Notes: a model not told the origin generated them from the letters alone. Shown: positions 35,798 to 45,330, counted from the stretch's first letter. The stretch: DNA of 64,000 nucleotides from Micromonospora sp. WMMD812 (GCF_027497215.1 NZ_CP114904.1:4979001-5043000), one strand, 5' to 3'. Numbers and translations: made by a program.

Positions 35798-36484
35798 ATG
35801 TCCTTCCGCCTGAGCTACCGGGCCGACCCGGGTAACCCGTGGTTCTCCTGGCAGTACGTGCGGGACAACTCTGACACGATCCTCGCCGCGCTGCGCGAGC
35901 ACGCCTCGCTGACCGCCCGCGCGGTGCTGATCGCCGCGCTGATCGCCGTGCCGCTGGCCGTGGTGGCCTACTGGTACCGGGCCCTCGCGGGCCCGATTCT
36001 CGCACTCACCGGGGTGCTCTACACCATCCCGTCGCTGGCCCTCTTCGCGTTCCTCGCGCCCTACCTGGGCATCGGCGCGATCACCGTGCTCAGCGTGGTG
36101 GTGCTCTACGCGCTGCTGGTCATCGTCCGCAACACGATCGCCGGGTTGACCCAGGTGCCGCCCGAGGTCCGCGAGGCGGCAGAGGGGATGGGGTACGGCC
36201 GCTGGGGGCGGCTGGTCCGCATCGACCTGCCGCTCGCGCTGCCCGGCATCCTCACCGGCCTGCGACTGGCCACCGTCTCGACCGTGGCCCTGGTCACCGT
36301 GGGTGTGGTCGTGGGTCGGGGTGGGCTCGGTCAACTGATCTTCGCGGGCTTCCAGAACAACTTCTACAAGGCGCAGATCATGACCGGGACGGTGCTCTGC
36401 GTCCTGCTCGCGCTGGTGCTGGACCTGATCCTGGCCGGGACCGGCCGGCTGCTCACCCCCTGGCTGGCCCGGAGGTCGTCGTGA
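35798..36484 (+). CDS. opuCB: Osmolyte ABC transporter permease (first)
   Basis: The 228-residue inner-membrane permease has about six helices and the ABC-permease coupling loop AAEGMGYGRWGRLVRIDLPLALP. It pairs with the following permease, the divergent ATPase and the binding protein 0.9 kb downstream to import glycine betaine, choline or a similar compatible solute. The N-terminal NPWFSWQYVRDNSD segment precedes the first helix. The stop overlaps the next start as GTGA. Confidence 0.88.
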   Translation: MSFRLSYRADPGNPWFSWQYVRDNSDTILAALREHASLTARAVLIAALIAVPLAVVAYWYRALAGPILALTGVLYTIPSLALFAFLAPYLGIGAITVLSVVVLYALLVIVRNTIAGLTQVPPEVREAAEGMGYGRWGRLVRIDLPLALPGILTGLRLATVSTVALVTVGVVVGRGGLGQLIFAGFQNNFYKAQIMTGTVLCVLLALVLDLILAGTGRLLTPWLARRSS

Positions 36485-37203
36485 GTGCGATCGAGCAGGC
36501 GGTCGTCTGGCTGAACGACCCGCTGAACTGGACCAACCCGGGTGGTGTGCTGGACCGGCTCGGCGAGCACATGGTGCTGTCCGCCGCCGCGGTGGCGCTC
36601 GGCTGCCTGGTGGCCTGGCCCATCGGCCTGTGGCTCGGCCACACCGGGCGCGGCGGCAACCTGGTAGTGCTGGTGGCCAACATCACTCTCGCCATCCCGA
36701 CGCTGGCCCTGCTGACCATCCTGCCGCTGACCTTCCTGGGTTTCGGCCGGCCGGCCGTGATCGTCGCACTGGCCGTGTTCGCGGTGCCGCCACTGCTGGC
36801 CAACGCGTACACCGGGGTGCGGCAGGCCGATCCAGAAGCCCGGGACGCGGCCCGGGGGATGGGCCTCTCCGGCTGGCAGGTGTTGCGTCGGGTGGAGCTG
36901 CCGCTGGCGGTGCCCTACCTGGCGGCGGGCTTCCGGACGGCGGCCGTCCAGGTGGTCGCGACCGCGGCGCTGGCCTCGTTCGTCAACGGCGGCGGGCTGG
37001 GCCAGATCATCCGCGCCGGGTTCGGGCTGGACATCGCCGCCGGTGGCGGGCAGATCCTGGCCGGCGGCCTGCTGGTGGCGGGCCTCGCGGTGCTGGTGGA
37101 GCTGATCCTGGCCCTGGTCGAGCGGCTGGTCACCCCCCGTCCGTTGCGCGCCGCCCGCCGGGGCGCGAACCGGCGGGCGGCGGACGCCGTGGCCGGAGGG
37201 TGA
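36481..37203 (+). CDS. opuCD: Osmolyte ABC transporter permease (second)
   Basis: The 240-residue permease is homologous to the preceding one, with about six helices and the loop AARGMGLSGWQVLRRVELPLAVP. A second conserved segment, FVNGGGLGQIIRAGF, is present. It is translationally coupled to the upstream permease (GTGA overlap). The 164-bp gap after it, before the binding-protein gene, contains an inverted repeat pair (GGGCGA/TCGCCC near 37285-37312), possibly a leader element or partial terminator. Confidence 0.88.
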   Translation: MSAIEQAVVWLNDPLNWTNPGGVLDRLGEHMVLSAAAVALGCLVAWPIGLWLGHTGRGGNLVVLVANITLAIPTLALLTILPLTFLGFGRPAVIVALAVFAVPPLLANAYTGVRQADPEARDAARGMGLSGWQVLRRVELPLAVPYLAAGFRTAAVQVVATAALASFVNGGGLGQIIRAGFGLDIAAGGGQILAGGLLVAGLAVLVELILALVERLVTPRPLRAARRGANRRAADAVAGG

Positions 37204-37367
37204 TTCCCACCACGCGATGACGATCCGGTGACAAAGCTCGCCCCAAGTTGTCGTACCCCCCCGGAGGATGTTGGCTGAGAAATCGCGGGCGAGCCGGTAG
37301 GAGGATCGCCCGTCGGACACGCGGCCGGCCCGAAGGGGTCGCGCCGGGACACGGAAGGCGGGCACAC

Positions 37368-38372
37368 ATGCGCGCACGTACACGGCTGGCCGTCGGCGCG
37401 GCGGCGGCCCTCACCGCCGCAGGGCTGCTGACCGGCTGCGGCAACGCCGGATCCTCCGGCACCGAGGCACCCCAGCAGGGCGCGAGCGGGGCGGGCTGCG
37501 CACCGGTCGCCGGCGACCAGCTGGTGGTTCTCGAGGACGACAAGAAGCTCCAGAACACCGACAACGTCATCCCGGCGGTCAACGCCGACGCGGCGAAGCC
37601 GGAGCTGCTCGCCGCGCTCGACAAGGTCTCCGCTGCGTTGGACACGCCGAAGCTGATCCAGCTCAACAAGGCGGTCGACGTCGACCGGAAGACCCCGAAG
37701 GTAGCGGCCGAGGAGTTCGCGTCGGCCAACAACGTGACCACCGGGATCGCCAAGGGGCCGGGCGGGCAGATCGTGGTCGGCGCCGGCAACTTCAGCGAGA
37801 GCCAGACCATCGCCGAGCTTTACCAGATCGCGCTCACCGCCGCCGGCTACCAGGTCCGGGTGCAGCAGATCGGCAGCCGCGAGCTCTACGAGCCGGCCCT
37901 GGAGAAGGGCGAGATCCAGGTGGTCCCGGAGTACGCGGCGACCATGGCCGAGTTCCTCAACACGAAGGCCAACGGGCAGAACGCCCAGCCGGTCTCCTCG
38001 CCGGACCTCGACAAGACCGTCACCGCGCTGAAGGCCAGCGGCGACAAGGTCGGCATCACCTTCGGCAAGCCGTCGGCCGCGCAGGACCAGAACGCCTTCG
38101 CGGTCACCAAGGCGTTCGGCGACAAGTATGGCGTCAGCACCCTCTCCGAGCTGGCCAGCAAGTGCTCCGGCACGGCGACCGTGCTGGCCGGGCCGCCCGA
38201 GTGCCCGCAGCGTCCGAAGTGCCAGGCCGGCCTGGTCCAGGTCTACAACTTCAACGCCGGCTCGTTCAGCTCGCTGGACGCCGGTGGCCCGCAGACCAAG
38301 AACGCGTTGAAGACCGGCAGCGCCAGCGTCGGCCTGGTCTTCTCCTCGGACGGCGCGTTGGCGAGCAGCTGA
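37368..38372 (+). CDS. opuCC: Osmolyte-binding lipoprotein of the OpuC-type transporter, circularly permuted order
   Basis: The 334-residue substrate-binding protein has a lipoprotein signal (lipobox LLTGC, Cys near residue 24). The mature part starts with segments normally found at the C terminus of OpuAC/OsmF-type proteins: LVVLEDDKKLQ, then LIQLNKAVDVDRKTPKVAAEEF. The usual N-terminal lobe follows (GNFSESQTIAELYQIAL, SRELYEPALEKGEIQVVPEYAAT, LSELASKCSG). It ends at the SSDGALASS position that usually precedes LVVLEDD. The order is therefore permuted while both lobes are kept. A GGAAGG ribosome site precedes the ATG. Confidence 0.88.
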   Translation: MRARTRLAVGAAAALTAAGLLTGCGNAGSSGTEAPQQGASGAGCAPVAGDQLVVLEDDKKLQNTDNVIPAVNADAAKPELLAALDKVSAALDTPKLIQLNKAVDVDRKTPKVAAEEFASANNVTTGIAKGPGGQIVVGAGNFSESQTIAELYQIALTAAGYQVRVQQIGSRELYEPALEKGEIQVVPEYAATMAEFLNTKANGQNAQPVSSPDLDKTVTALKASGDKVGITFGKPSAAQDQNAFAVTKAFGDKYGVSTLSELASKCSGTATVLAGPPECPQRPKCQAGLVQVYNFNAGSFSSLDAGGPQTKNALKTGSASVGLVFSSDGALASS

Positions 38373-38615
38373 CCCCGTCCGGGCGGTCATGACGCCCGAC
38401 ACCCGACGCCGGCCGGTCGCCGGTGGCCCCGTGCCACCGCCGACCGGCCGCGTCCGTTCGGGCGGCGATCCGGGCTCGCGACGACACGGGGGCGACCCGG
38501 CCACCGGCGCCGTGGTGAACGGTGGATGACCTCGGGTTCACGGGCCGGTGCGCGGGCGGGCCGGCGGTTCTGGGCCCGTTCCCACGGAAGGCAACTCTCG
38601 GTAGGCTGCACAGCC

Positions 38616-40493
38616 ATGCCCGCCCCGGTCTCCCCCGACGCAAAGCGCAATTCGACGCCGCTGACCGTGCTGTTCTGGATCGGCGTGGCGCTGGCCCCGG
38701 TGGCGGCGCTGATCCTGCTGGTCGCGGACGGCAACGGCCCGCTGCGCTTCGCCGCGGTTCTCGCGATCCTGGCCGTGGTGCTGATCGGGCTGTCGATCGC
38801 GTTGCGCCCCGACGGCGAGGGTGGCCAGGCGCGCACCGAGGAACTGCTCGACGAGATGGAGCAGCTCCGTCACGAGCTGCGCGGCGAGATCGTGGCCGCC
38901 GCACAGCGCGGCAACCAGGCGCTCGACCAGGCCCAGCGGGCGCAGGAGGCAGTCGCCGCGGTGCGGCGCCGGCTCGAGGTGGCCGGCGGCGCCCCCTCGG
39001 GGGGCGAGGAGCCGCCCGGTGCCGGCCGGGCCCGGGTACCCGCCGCCGAGCCGGCCGAGGACGCCCCGGCGGGGCGGACCCGGGCCGTTGCCCAGGAGGA
39101 CGGCTCCGGCCGGTGGGGACGGACCGAGTGGGAGGACGACGAGGACCGCGCCCCCCGCGCCCAGCCCACCCGCCACGGCGCCGACCGGCCCGCGTCCCCG
39201 CAGTACGGCGCCGACCGGCCCGCGTCCCCGCAGCACGGCGCCGACCGGTCCGCGTCCAGCCAGTACGGCACGGAGCGCCCGACCGCCGGACAGTACGGCG
39301 CGGAGCGCCCCGCCGGCGGGTACGGCGAGCGACCGGGGTCCGCCGGGGCCCACGGTGCGGAACGCCCCGCCGCCCAGGCCGGTGTCTACGGCGGCGTCGC
39401 GCAGTCCGCCGCGTACGGCGCCGCGCAGCCGGGCGTGTACGGTGCCGCGGCCCGCCCGGCGGAGCACGACGGACGCCCCGATCCGGCGCATCGCCAGGTC
39501 GGCATGGTCCGGCACACCGAGACGGTGCACGTCACCACCCGACACACGATCGTGGACGGGGGTCCGGCCGAGCCGTCCGGCGGCCGCTACGGCGGCGGGT
39601 ACGCCGGCTCCTGGTCGCCCTCCGCGGACGAGCGTCCATGGGGCGCGGGCCGCTCCGACGAGCGCTCCTGGGCGGGAGCGGGCGCGGGATCGGGGCCGGA
39701 GGAGCGGTCCTGGTCCGGGTACGCCGGTCAGGACGAGCGCGCGCGCTCCGGCGACGAGCGGCAGTGGGGGGCGCAGTCCGGCCCGCGCGACGAGTCCGGC
39801 CGGGACGGGCAACGCGACGACCGGGGCTGGGCCGGCCGGCGGGACGAGCGGTGGTCCGGGGCCGGTGAGCAGCAGGGCTGGTCGGACCAGCCCGGAACGG
39901 GCGAGTCGGGCTGGAGCGCGCCGGCCGACCGGACCGGGCAGGACCAGGACCGGCCGGCACGGCCGGACGACACCGGTGAGTACTGGGCGCAGCTGCGCGC
40001 CGGGGACCGGTGGGCGTCGGTCCGGGACGACGAGAACGGCCGCGAACTGCGGGTCGGCGAGCGGCGCGCCGAGGTGCACGCCGACGCCACCGGCACCGAG
40101 TACCGGATGGCCGACCGGTGGGCCTCGGTCCGTCGTGAGGAGTCGCGCCGGGACCGCGAGGAGCCGCGCCGCGATTACGACGAGCCGCGCCGGGAGTACG
40201 ACGCCTCGCGCCGGGAGTACGACGAGCCCCGCCGGGAGTACGGCCGGGGTGGGGACGAGGGCTGGCGGGGCGGTTGGGCCGAGCCGGAGGAGCGCCCGGC
40301 GCTACCCGCCGGCGGAGTGCCGGTGCCGGACGAGTGGCGGCCGCCGCGGCAGCGGGGATACCGGCCGGGGGCCGACGTGGAGCCGGAGCGGGTGGGTCGG
40401 CGGGCGCGGGTCGAGGAGGAGCACTACGGCTACCCGCCGCAGGACGACGTGCCGCGCGCCGGCGGGGCCCGTCCCGGCGACCGCTGGCGCTGA
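38616..40493 (+). CDS. Membrane protein with coiled coil and long repeat-rich disordered tail
   Basis: The 625-residue protein has two membrane helices (about 18-35 and 42-62), then a heptad-like helix (about 68-125: ELLDEMEQLRHELRGE and on). About 480 residues of low-complexity sequence rich in Gly, Arg, Asp, Glu, Ser and Pro follow. Within it are 10-residue YGADRPASPQ-type repeats and later 7-residue EPRREYD-type repeats. A short ordered patch repeats DRWASVR twice (EYWAQLRAGDRWASVRDD and YRMADRWASVRREE). TAGGCT at 38602 is a likely -10. Function unknown; the form suggests a membrane scaffold. Confidence 0.75.
   Translation: MPAPVSPDAKRNSTPLTVLFWIGVALAPVAALILLVADGNGPLRFAAVLAILAVVLIGLSIALRPDGEGGQARTEELLDEMEQLRHELRGEIVAAAQRGNQALDQAQRAQEAVAAVRRRLEVAGGAPSGGEEPPGAGRARVPAAEPAEDAPAGRTRAVAQEDGSGRWGRTEWEDDEDRAPRAQPTRHGADRPASPQYGADRPASPQHGADRSASSQYGTERPTAGQYGAERPAGGYGERPGSAGAHGAERPAAQAGVYGGVAQSAAYGAAQPGVYGAAARPAEHDGRPDPAHRQVGMVRHTETVHVTTRHTIVDGGPAEPSGGRYGGGYAGSWSPSADERPWGAGRSDERSWAGAGAGSGPEERSWSGYAGQDERARSGDERQWGAQSGPRDESGRDGQRDDRGWAGRRDERWSGAGEQQGWSDQPGTGESGWSAPADRTGQDQDRPARPDDTGEYWAQLRAGDRWASVRDDENGRELRVGERRAEVHADATGTEYRMADRWASVRREESRRDREEPRRDYDEPRREYDASRREYDEPRREYGRGGDEGWRGGWAEPEERPALPAGGVPVPDEWRPPRQRGYRPGADVEPERVGRRARVEEEHYGYPPQDDVPRAGGARPGDRWR
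39174..39320. repeat. 30-bp tandem repeats inside the coiled-coil membrane protein gene
   Basis: Units start at 39174, 39204, 39234, 39264 and (partial) 39294. The first two are nearly identical at DNA level and later ones diverge. They encode YGADRPASPQ-like decapeptides. The DNA-level identity suggests recent expansion by slippage. Confidence 0.8.
40140..40244. repeat. 21-bp tandem repeats (five units) in the same gene
   Basis: Five consecutive 21-bp units (from 40140, 40161, 40182, 40203 and 40224) encode the heptapeptide series ESRRDRE, EPRRDYD, EPRREYD, ASRREYD, EPRREYG. The heptad length and alternating charge suit a single alpha helix or charged coil. Confidence 0.8.
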
Positions 40494-40562
40494 CCGCCGA
40501 GGAAACCCGCCAACGCCGCACCGCCCGGGCACCGCGCGGTGGCGGCGACCGCTCGCGGCCGG

Positions 40563-41750
40563 CTACTTGTCGATGTCGCCGACCACGAAGAACATCGAGC
40601 CGAGGATGGCGATCAGGTCCGGCACCAGGCAGCCGGGGAGCAGCGTGGCCAGCGCCTGCACGTTCGCATACGACGCGGTGCGCAACTTCAACCGCCACGG
40701 CGTCTTCTCGCCCCGGGAGACCAGGTAGTAGCCGTTGATGCCGAGCGGGTTCTCGGTCCAGGCGTAGGTGTGCCCCTCGGGCGCCTTGACCACCTTCGGC
40801 AGCCGGGTGTTCACCGGCCCGCCGAGCCGGTCGACCCGGTCCAGGCACTGCTCGGCGAGGTCGAGCGATGCGTACACCTGGTCGAGCAGCACCTCGAACC
40901 GGGCGTGGCAGTCGCCGGCGGCGCGGGTCACCACCGGCACGTCCAGCTCCCCGTAGGCCAGGTAGGGATCGTCACGGCGCAGATCGAGGTCGAGCCCGGA
41001 GGCCCGGGCGACCGGGCCGGACGCGCCGAACGCGGCGGCGTCGGCGGCCGACAGCACCCCCACGCCGACGGTCCGGGCCAGAAAGATGTCGTTGCGCCGG
41101 ATCAGGTCGTCCAGGTCGGGCATCCGCCGACGCACCTCGCCGATCGCCGCCCGCGCCCGGCCGGTCCAGCCGGACGGCACCTCCTCCTTCAACCCGCCCA
41201 CCCGGTTGAACATGTAGTGGATCCGGCCTCCGGACACCTCCTCCATCGCCGCCTGGAGGGTCTCCCGCTCGCGGAACGCGTAGAACATCGGGGTGATCGC
41301 GCCGATCTCCAGCGGGTACGAGCCGAGGAACATCAGGTGGTTGAGCACCCGGTTCAGCTCCGCGAGCGCCATCCGCAGCCAGACGGCCCGCTCCGGCACC
41401 TCCAGACCCATCAGCCGTTCGACGGCGAGCACCACGCCCAGCTCGTTCGAGAACGCCGACAGCCAGTCGTGCCGGTTGGCCAGCACGATGATCTGCCGGT
41501 AGTCGCGTACCTCGAAGAGCTTCTCCGCGCCCCGGTGCATGTAGCCGACGACCGGCTCGGCCGAGACCACCCGCTCGCCGTCGAGGACGAGCTTCAGCCG
41601 CAGCACGCCGTGCGTCGACGGGTGCTGCGGGCCGATGTTGAGCACCATGTCGGTGCCCAGCTGCTGCCCGCCGGTGCCCGCCACCAGGCCGGCTCCGGTG
41701 CCGACGGTCAGCTCGCGGAGGTCCCCGGCGTCGGTGGTCATGCCCGTCAT
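40563..41750 (-). CDS. Orphan NuoD-like (49-kDa) subunit paralogue
   Basis: The 395-residue protein aligns by eye over its length with the complex I 49-kDa/NuoD subunit. It keeps [13 protein letters not shown] with both His, [29 protein letters not shown] and the C-terminal [18 protein letters not shown]. At the quinone-site position where NuoD has Asp-Tyr (RxDY), it reads NRHDWLS, a Trp for Tyr. No other nuo gene is present. The start ATG (41748-41750) overlaps the stop of a MidA/NDUFAF7-like gene as ATGA. It may be a second NuoD for a smaller oxidoreductase or a hydrogenase-like complex, or a regulator; the role is open. Confidence 0.85.
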   Translation of the reverse strand: MTGMTTDAGDLRELTVGTGAGLVAGTGGQQLGTDMVLNIGPQHPSTHGVLRLKLVLDGERVVSAEPVVGYMHRGAEKLFEVRDYRQIIVLANRHDWLSAFSNELGVVLAVERLMGLEVPERAVWLRMALAELNRVLNHLMFLGSYPLEIGAITPMFYAFRERETLQAAMEEVSGGRIHYMFNRVGGLKEEVPSGWTGRARAAIGEVRRRMPDLDDLIRRNDIFLARTVGVGVLSAADAAAFGASGPVARASGLDLDLRRDDPYLAYGELDVPVVTRAAGDCHARFEVLLDQVYASLDLAEQCLDRVDRLGGPVNTRLPKVVKAPEGHTYAWTENPLGINGYYLVSRGEKTPWRLKLRTASYANVQALATLLPGCLVPDLIAILGSMFFVVGDIDK

Positions 41751-42829
41751 CGTGCCACGACCGCGTCCCACTCGACGCCGACCGGTTGCCGCAGCCACCA
41801 GTGCCCGCCGAGGCCGGCCGGGTCGGTCAGCTCGCCCACCGCCGACGCGGCGGCGAGCGCCCGGACGTACCCGGCCGGGTCGGTGGCGGCCAGGGCCAGC
41901 GGCGGTCGGCCGCCGTCCGCCCCGAGCGCCCGCAGCGCCTCCCGCTGCGACCTCAGGGAGTACGCACACCGTGCCACCCGCTCACCGGCGGAGGCGACCG
42001 AGTCCAGGGCGACGTGCGCGGTGACGTCGCAGGTCCCGTCGGGCACCGGTGGCACCTGCCGCCCGCCCCGGTACCCGGCCAGCGTCCCGTCGACCGGTCG
42101 ATCCTGCCGCAGGTGTCCGTAGTCGACGGCCAACGCCAGCCCCCGCTCCACCCGCCCGACCGCGTTCGCCCAGGCCAGATCCCGACTCCGCCCGACCTCG
42201 GCCCGCGTCCCGGCCGCCGCCCCGGGCACGGGCCACCAGGTCGCGAGCCAGTCGTCGTCCTCCGGGCTGACCGGATCACCCACCGTCTCGGCGCCCGTCG
42301 CCGGGTCCACCAGCAGGTAGCGCCAGCCGCCCCCGGTATGCACGGCGACGTCGAGCGGCACGTTGTCCAGCCATTCGGTGGCCAGGAGCAGGCCGGTGAT
42401 CCCGGCGGGAACCTCGGCCACCCAGTCGACGGTGTCGGGCAGGTCATCGGGCCGGGGAGCCAGCTCGACCGCGGTGAGCCGCAGCCGCGCCGCGAGCGGC
42501 GACCTGGTGGGTGACGGGCGGCCGGCGGCCGGAGCGGGAACCGTGTCGGCGGACCCCGCGGCGTCCTCGATCGCGGCACGAGACGCGATCGTGCGCAGCA
42601 GCTCCCCACGACCCGCCCCGACGTCGACCACGTCGAGCCGGGCCGGGTGGCCGAGCGCGGCGTCGACCTGGGCGAGGACGCGGAGCAGGGCGGCACCGAA
42701 CGCCAGGGACGCGTGCACGCTGGTGCGGAAGTGGTCGGCCGGCCCGGGGCCGGCGACGAAGAAGCCGCCCGGGCCGTAGAGCGCCCGGTCCATCGCGTCC
42801 CGCCAGCGGATCGACATCAGGTCATCCAT
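41747..42829 (-). CDS. MidA/NDUFAF7-family SAM-dependent methyltransferase
   Basis: The 360-residue protein has the N-terminal family segment [12 protein letters not shown] motif [13 protein letters not shown], then TAVELAPRP and [15 protein letters not shown]. The pattern matches the MidA/NDUFAF7 family. NDUFAF7 methylates an arginine of the mitochondrial 49-kDa (NDUFS2) subunit, and this gene overlaps by four bases a gene for a 49-kDa homologue, making that the obvious candidate substrate. I take the ATG at 42827-42829; a GTG six codons earlier (42847) is possible. Confidence 0.85.
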   Translation of the reverse strand: MDDLMSIRWRDAMDRALYGPGGFFVAGPGPADHFRTSVHASLAFGAALLRVLAQVDAALGHPARLDVVDVGAGRGELLRTIASRAAIEDAAGSADTVPAPAAGRPSPTRSPLAARLRLTAVELAPRPDDLPDTVDWVAEVPAGITGLLLATEWLDNVPLDVAVHTGGGWRYLLVDPATGAETVGDPVSPEDDDWLATWWPVPGAAAGTRAEVGRSRDLAWANAVGRVERGLALAVDYGHLRQDRPVDGTLAGYRGGRQVPPVPDGTCDVTAHVALDSVASAGERVARCAYSLRSQREALRALGADGGRPPLALAATDPAGYVRALAAASAVGELTDPAGLGGHWWLRQPVGVEWDAVVAR

Positions 42830-42973
42830 GGTCCCAGGGCCCGTCACCGTGCCGACCCTACGGGGGCTCCCGTCGCCGGGCGGTGAAGGTTTTCACATCC
42901 GTGTTTCGTTCCGGTTGCCCCGGCGCATACTTGCGATCGACCGGTACCCCTTCTCGAGGACTGGATCGTCGTC

Positions 42974-43954
42974 ATGAGCGCACCGCTGCGCCCGCGTCCG
43001 GCCGCCCCTCGGCGGGCCGCCGTGACCGTGGGCCGCGCCCGTTCGGGCGCCCCGGCTCCCGCCTTTCCCCGTACCCTCACCGTCGGTGTCGTCGGCGCCG
43101 GCCGGGTGGGCGCCGTGCTGGGCGCCGCGCTCGCCGCCGCCGGTCACCGGGTGACGGCCGTCACCGGCGCGTCGACCGCGAGTCGCGCCCGCACCGCGCT
43201 GCTGCTGCCCTCCGTCCCGCGGCGCTCCACCACCGCGGTGGCCCGGTCCGCCACCGACCTGCTGCTGATCGCCGTGCCGGACGACGCGCTGGCCGGCGTG
43301 GTCGCCGCCCTGGCGGACAGCGGTGCCCTGCGCCCCGGCCAGTTGGTCGCACACACCTCCGGCGCGCACGGCCTCGACGTGCTCGCCCCGGCCGCCGCGG
43401 CCGGGGCCCACCCGCTGGCCCTGCACCCGGCGATGACCTTCACCGGTACGCCCGACGACCTCGACCGGCTCGCCGGCATCTCGTACGGGGTGACCGCACC
43501 GCCGGAGCTGCGCCCGCTGGCCGCCCGGCTGGTCGCCGACCTCGGCGGCGTGCCGGAGTGGATCGGCGAGGCGGACCGGCCGCTCTACCACGCGGCGCTG
43601 GCACACGGCGCCAACCACCTGGTGACCCTGGTCAACGAGGCGGCCGACCGGCTGCGCGACGCCGGGGTGACCCAGCCGGAGAAGGTGCTCGCCCCGCTGC
43701 TGCGGGCCGCGCTGGAGAACGCGCTGCGGCTCGGCGACGACGCGCTGACCGGCCCGGTCTCCCGGGGTGACGCCGGCACCGTCGAGCGGCACCTGGCCCG
43801 GCTCGCCGCGACCGCACCCGAGTCGGTCGCCCCGTACCTGGCGCTGGCCCGGCGTACCGCGGACCGGGCGATCGCCGCCGGCCGCCTGCGCCCGTCGGAC
43901 GCCGCGTCGCTGCTCGGCGTCCTCGCCGACAGCCAGCGGGAGGTTGCGGCGTGA
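42974..43954 (+). CDS. DUF2520 Rossmann-fold oxidoreductase-like protein, upstream of panC
   Basis: The 326-residue protein has a dinucleotide-binding motif [16 protein letters not shown] near residue 37. The pattern [21 protein letters not shown] and a C-terminal all-helical domain is typical of Rossmann/DUF2520 proteins related to NADP-dependent 6-phosphogluconate or ketopantoate-type reductases. In actinobacteria it regularly precedes panC, as here. The fold and place suggest a ketopantoate reductase (PanE-like) step, but this is inference. The N-terminal 30 residues are a basic, disordered extension. Confidence 0.82.
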   Translation: MSAPLRPRPAAPRRAAVTVGRARSGAPAPAFPRTLTVGVVGAGRVGAVLGAALAAAGHRVTAVTGASTASRARTALLLPSVPRRSTTAVARSATDLLLIAVPDDALAGVVAALADSGALRPGQLVAHTSGAHGLDVLAPAAAAGAHPLALHPAMTFTGTPDDLDRLAGISYGVTAPPELRPLAARLVADLGGVPEWIGEADRPLYHAALAHGANHLVTLVNEAADRLRDAGVTQPEKVLAPLLRAALENALRLGDDALTGPVSRGDAGTVERHLARLAATAPESVAPYLALARRTADRAIAAGRLRPSDAASLLGVLADSQREVAA

Positions 43955-44012
43955 CCGGTCCGGGAATGTCCGTGGACCGGGTCGCGCTGACGGACCGGGA
44001 GGTGGCCGCCGG

Positions 44013-44858
44013 ATGGAGCTGGTGACGACACGCGAGGAGCTGGCCAAGGCGCGGGCCGCGCTGACCGGCACGGTCGGCGTGGTGATGACCATGGGGGCCC
44101 TGCACGACGGGCACGAGACGCTGCTGCGGGCGGCCCGGGAACAGGCCGACCACGTGCTGGTGACGATCTTCGTGAACCCGCTGCAGTTCGGGCCGAACGA
44201 GGACTTCGACCGCTATCCGCGTACCCTCGCCGACGACCTCGAGGTGTGCCGGCGGGCCGGCGCCGACGTGGTCTTCGCGCCGGGCCGGGAGGAGATGTAC
44301 CCGGGGGGCGAGCCACGGGTCCGCGTCAACCCGGGTCCGCTGGGCGAGGAGTTGGAGGGGCACAGCCGCCCCGGCTTCTTCCACGGCGTGCTCACCGTGG
44401 TGCTGAAGCTGTTCCAGCTCACCCGCCCGGATGTCGCCTTCTTCGGTGAGAAGGACTACCAGCAGCTGACGCTGGTCCGGCGGATGGCGCGCGACCTCGA
44501 CGTGCCGGTCCGGGTGGTCGGCGTGCCGACCGTGCGGGAGCCCGACGGGCTGGCCCGGTCCAGCCGCAACCGCTACCTCTCCGCCTCCGAGCGGGCGGCG
44601 GCGCTGAGCCTGTCGGCGGCCCTGCGCGCCGGGGCCGAGGCCGCCGAGCAGGGGCGGGACGCCGGCGCGGTGCTGGCCGCCGCGCACGCCGCGTTCGGCG
44701 CCGGTGCGCCCGGTGCGGAGCTGGACTACCTGGTCCTCACCGACCCGGAACTGGAGCCGGGACCGGTCAGCGGGCCGGCTCGGCTGCTCGTCGCGGCCTG
44801 GGTCGGCAGAACCCGGCTGATCGACAACGCGCCGATCCTGCTCACCCCCCGAACCTGA
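44013..44858 (+). CDS. panC: Pantothenate synthetase
   Basis: The 281-residue enzyme joins pantoate and beta-alanine using ATP. Signature elements are [14 protein letters not shown] (HIGH-like nucleotide motif), [41 protein letters not shown] and SSRNRYLS (KMSKS-like). The ATG at 44013 is chosen for family length, with GGGAGG about 10 bases upstream. The GTGA at 43951 opens a 24-residue frame between the DUF2520 gene and panC that may only couple translation. panD follows 31 bp downstream. Confidence 0.96.
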   Translation: MELVTTREELAKARAALTGTVGVVMTMGALHDGHETLLRAAREQADHVLVTIFVNPLQFGPNEDFDRYPRTLADDLEVCRRAGADVVFAPGREEMYPGGEPRVRVNPGPLGEELEGHSRPGFFHGVLTVVLKLFQLTRPDVAFFGEKDYQQLTLVRRMARDLDVPVRVVGVPTVREPDGLARSSRNRYLSASERAAALSLSAALRAGAEAAEQGRDAGAVLAAAHAAFGAGAPGAELDYLVLTDPELEPGPVSGPARLLVAAWVGRTRLIDNAPILLTPRT

Positions 44859-44889
44859 ACCCCGCACGCCGCACGAAAGGCACTTCCCG

Positions 44890-45312
44890 ATGCTGCGAAC
44901 GATGCTCAAGTCGAAGATCCACCGGGCCACGGTGACGCAGGCCGACTTGCACTACGTCGGCTCGGTCACGGTGGACCAGGATCTGCTCGACGCCGCCGAC
45001 CTGCTCGCCGGCGAGCAGGTTGCGATTGTGGACATCACCAACGGGGCGCGGCTGGAGACGTACGTGATCCCGGGTGAGCGGGGCAGCGGCGTGATCGGCA
45101 TCAACGGCGCCGCCGCGCACCTCGTGCACCCCGGTGACCTGGTCATCCTGATCTCGTACGGGCAGATGGACGACGCCGAGGCGCGGACCCACCAACCCCG
45201 GGTGGTGCACGTCGACGCGGACAACCGGATCGTCGATCTGACCGCCGACCCGGCGACGGCGGCCCCCGGCACCGCCGGCAACCCCGTCCCCAACCCCCTC
45301 GCCGCGGTCTGA
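44890..45312 (+). CDS. panD: Aspartate 1-decarboxylase
   Basis: The 140-residue pyruvoyl enzyme makes beta-alanine from aspartate for PanC. The self-cleavage site is present at Gly24-Ser25 (HYVGSVTVD), with the catalytic Tyr/Asn region [21 protein letters not shown]. After cleavage the Ser becomes the pyruvoyl cofactor. The start ATG matches the usual N terminus [16 protein letters not shown]. The panC-panD-coaX grouping is typical, but here two NAD genes and two others separate coaX by 5 kb. Confidence 0.97.
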   Translation: MLRTMLKSKIHRATVTQADLHYVGSVTVDQDLLDAADLLAGEQVAIVDITNGARLETYVIPGERGSGVIGINGAAAHLVHPGDLVILISYGQMDDAEARTHQPRVVHVDADNRIVDLTADPATAAPGTAGNPVPNPLAAV

Positions 45313-45330
45313 CCCCACCACCGGCTCCCG

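Noticed and set aside
37204..37367. Possible riboswitch before opuCC (a GGCTGAGA element resembles a thi-box part)
   Set aside because: Only that short element matches; the other TPP helices are absent, and no cyclic di-AMP riboswitch core could be recognised.
43951..44025. 24-residue frame between the DUF2520 gene and panC
   Set aside because: It starts at a GTGA overlap but has no ribosome site or feature; it more likely reflects translational coupling than a gene.
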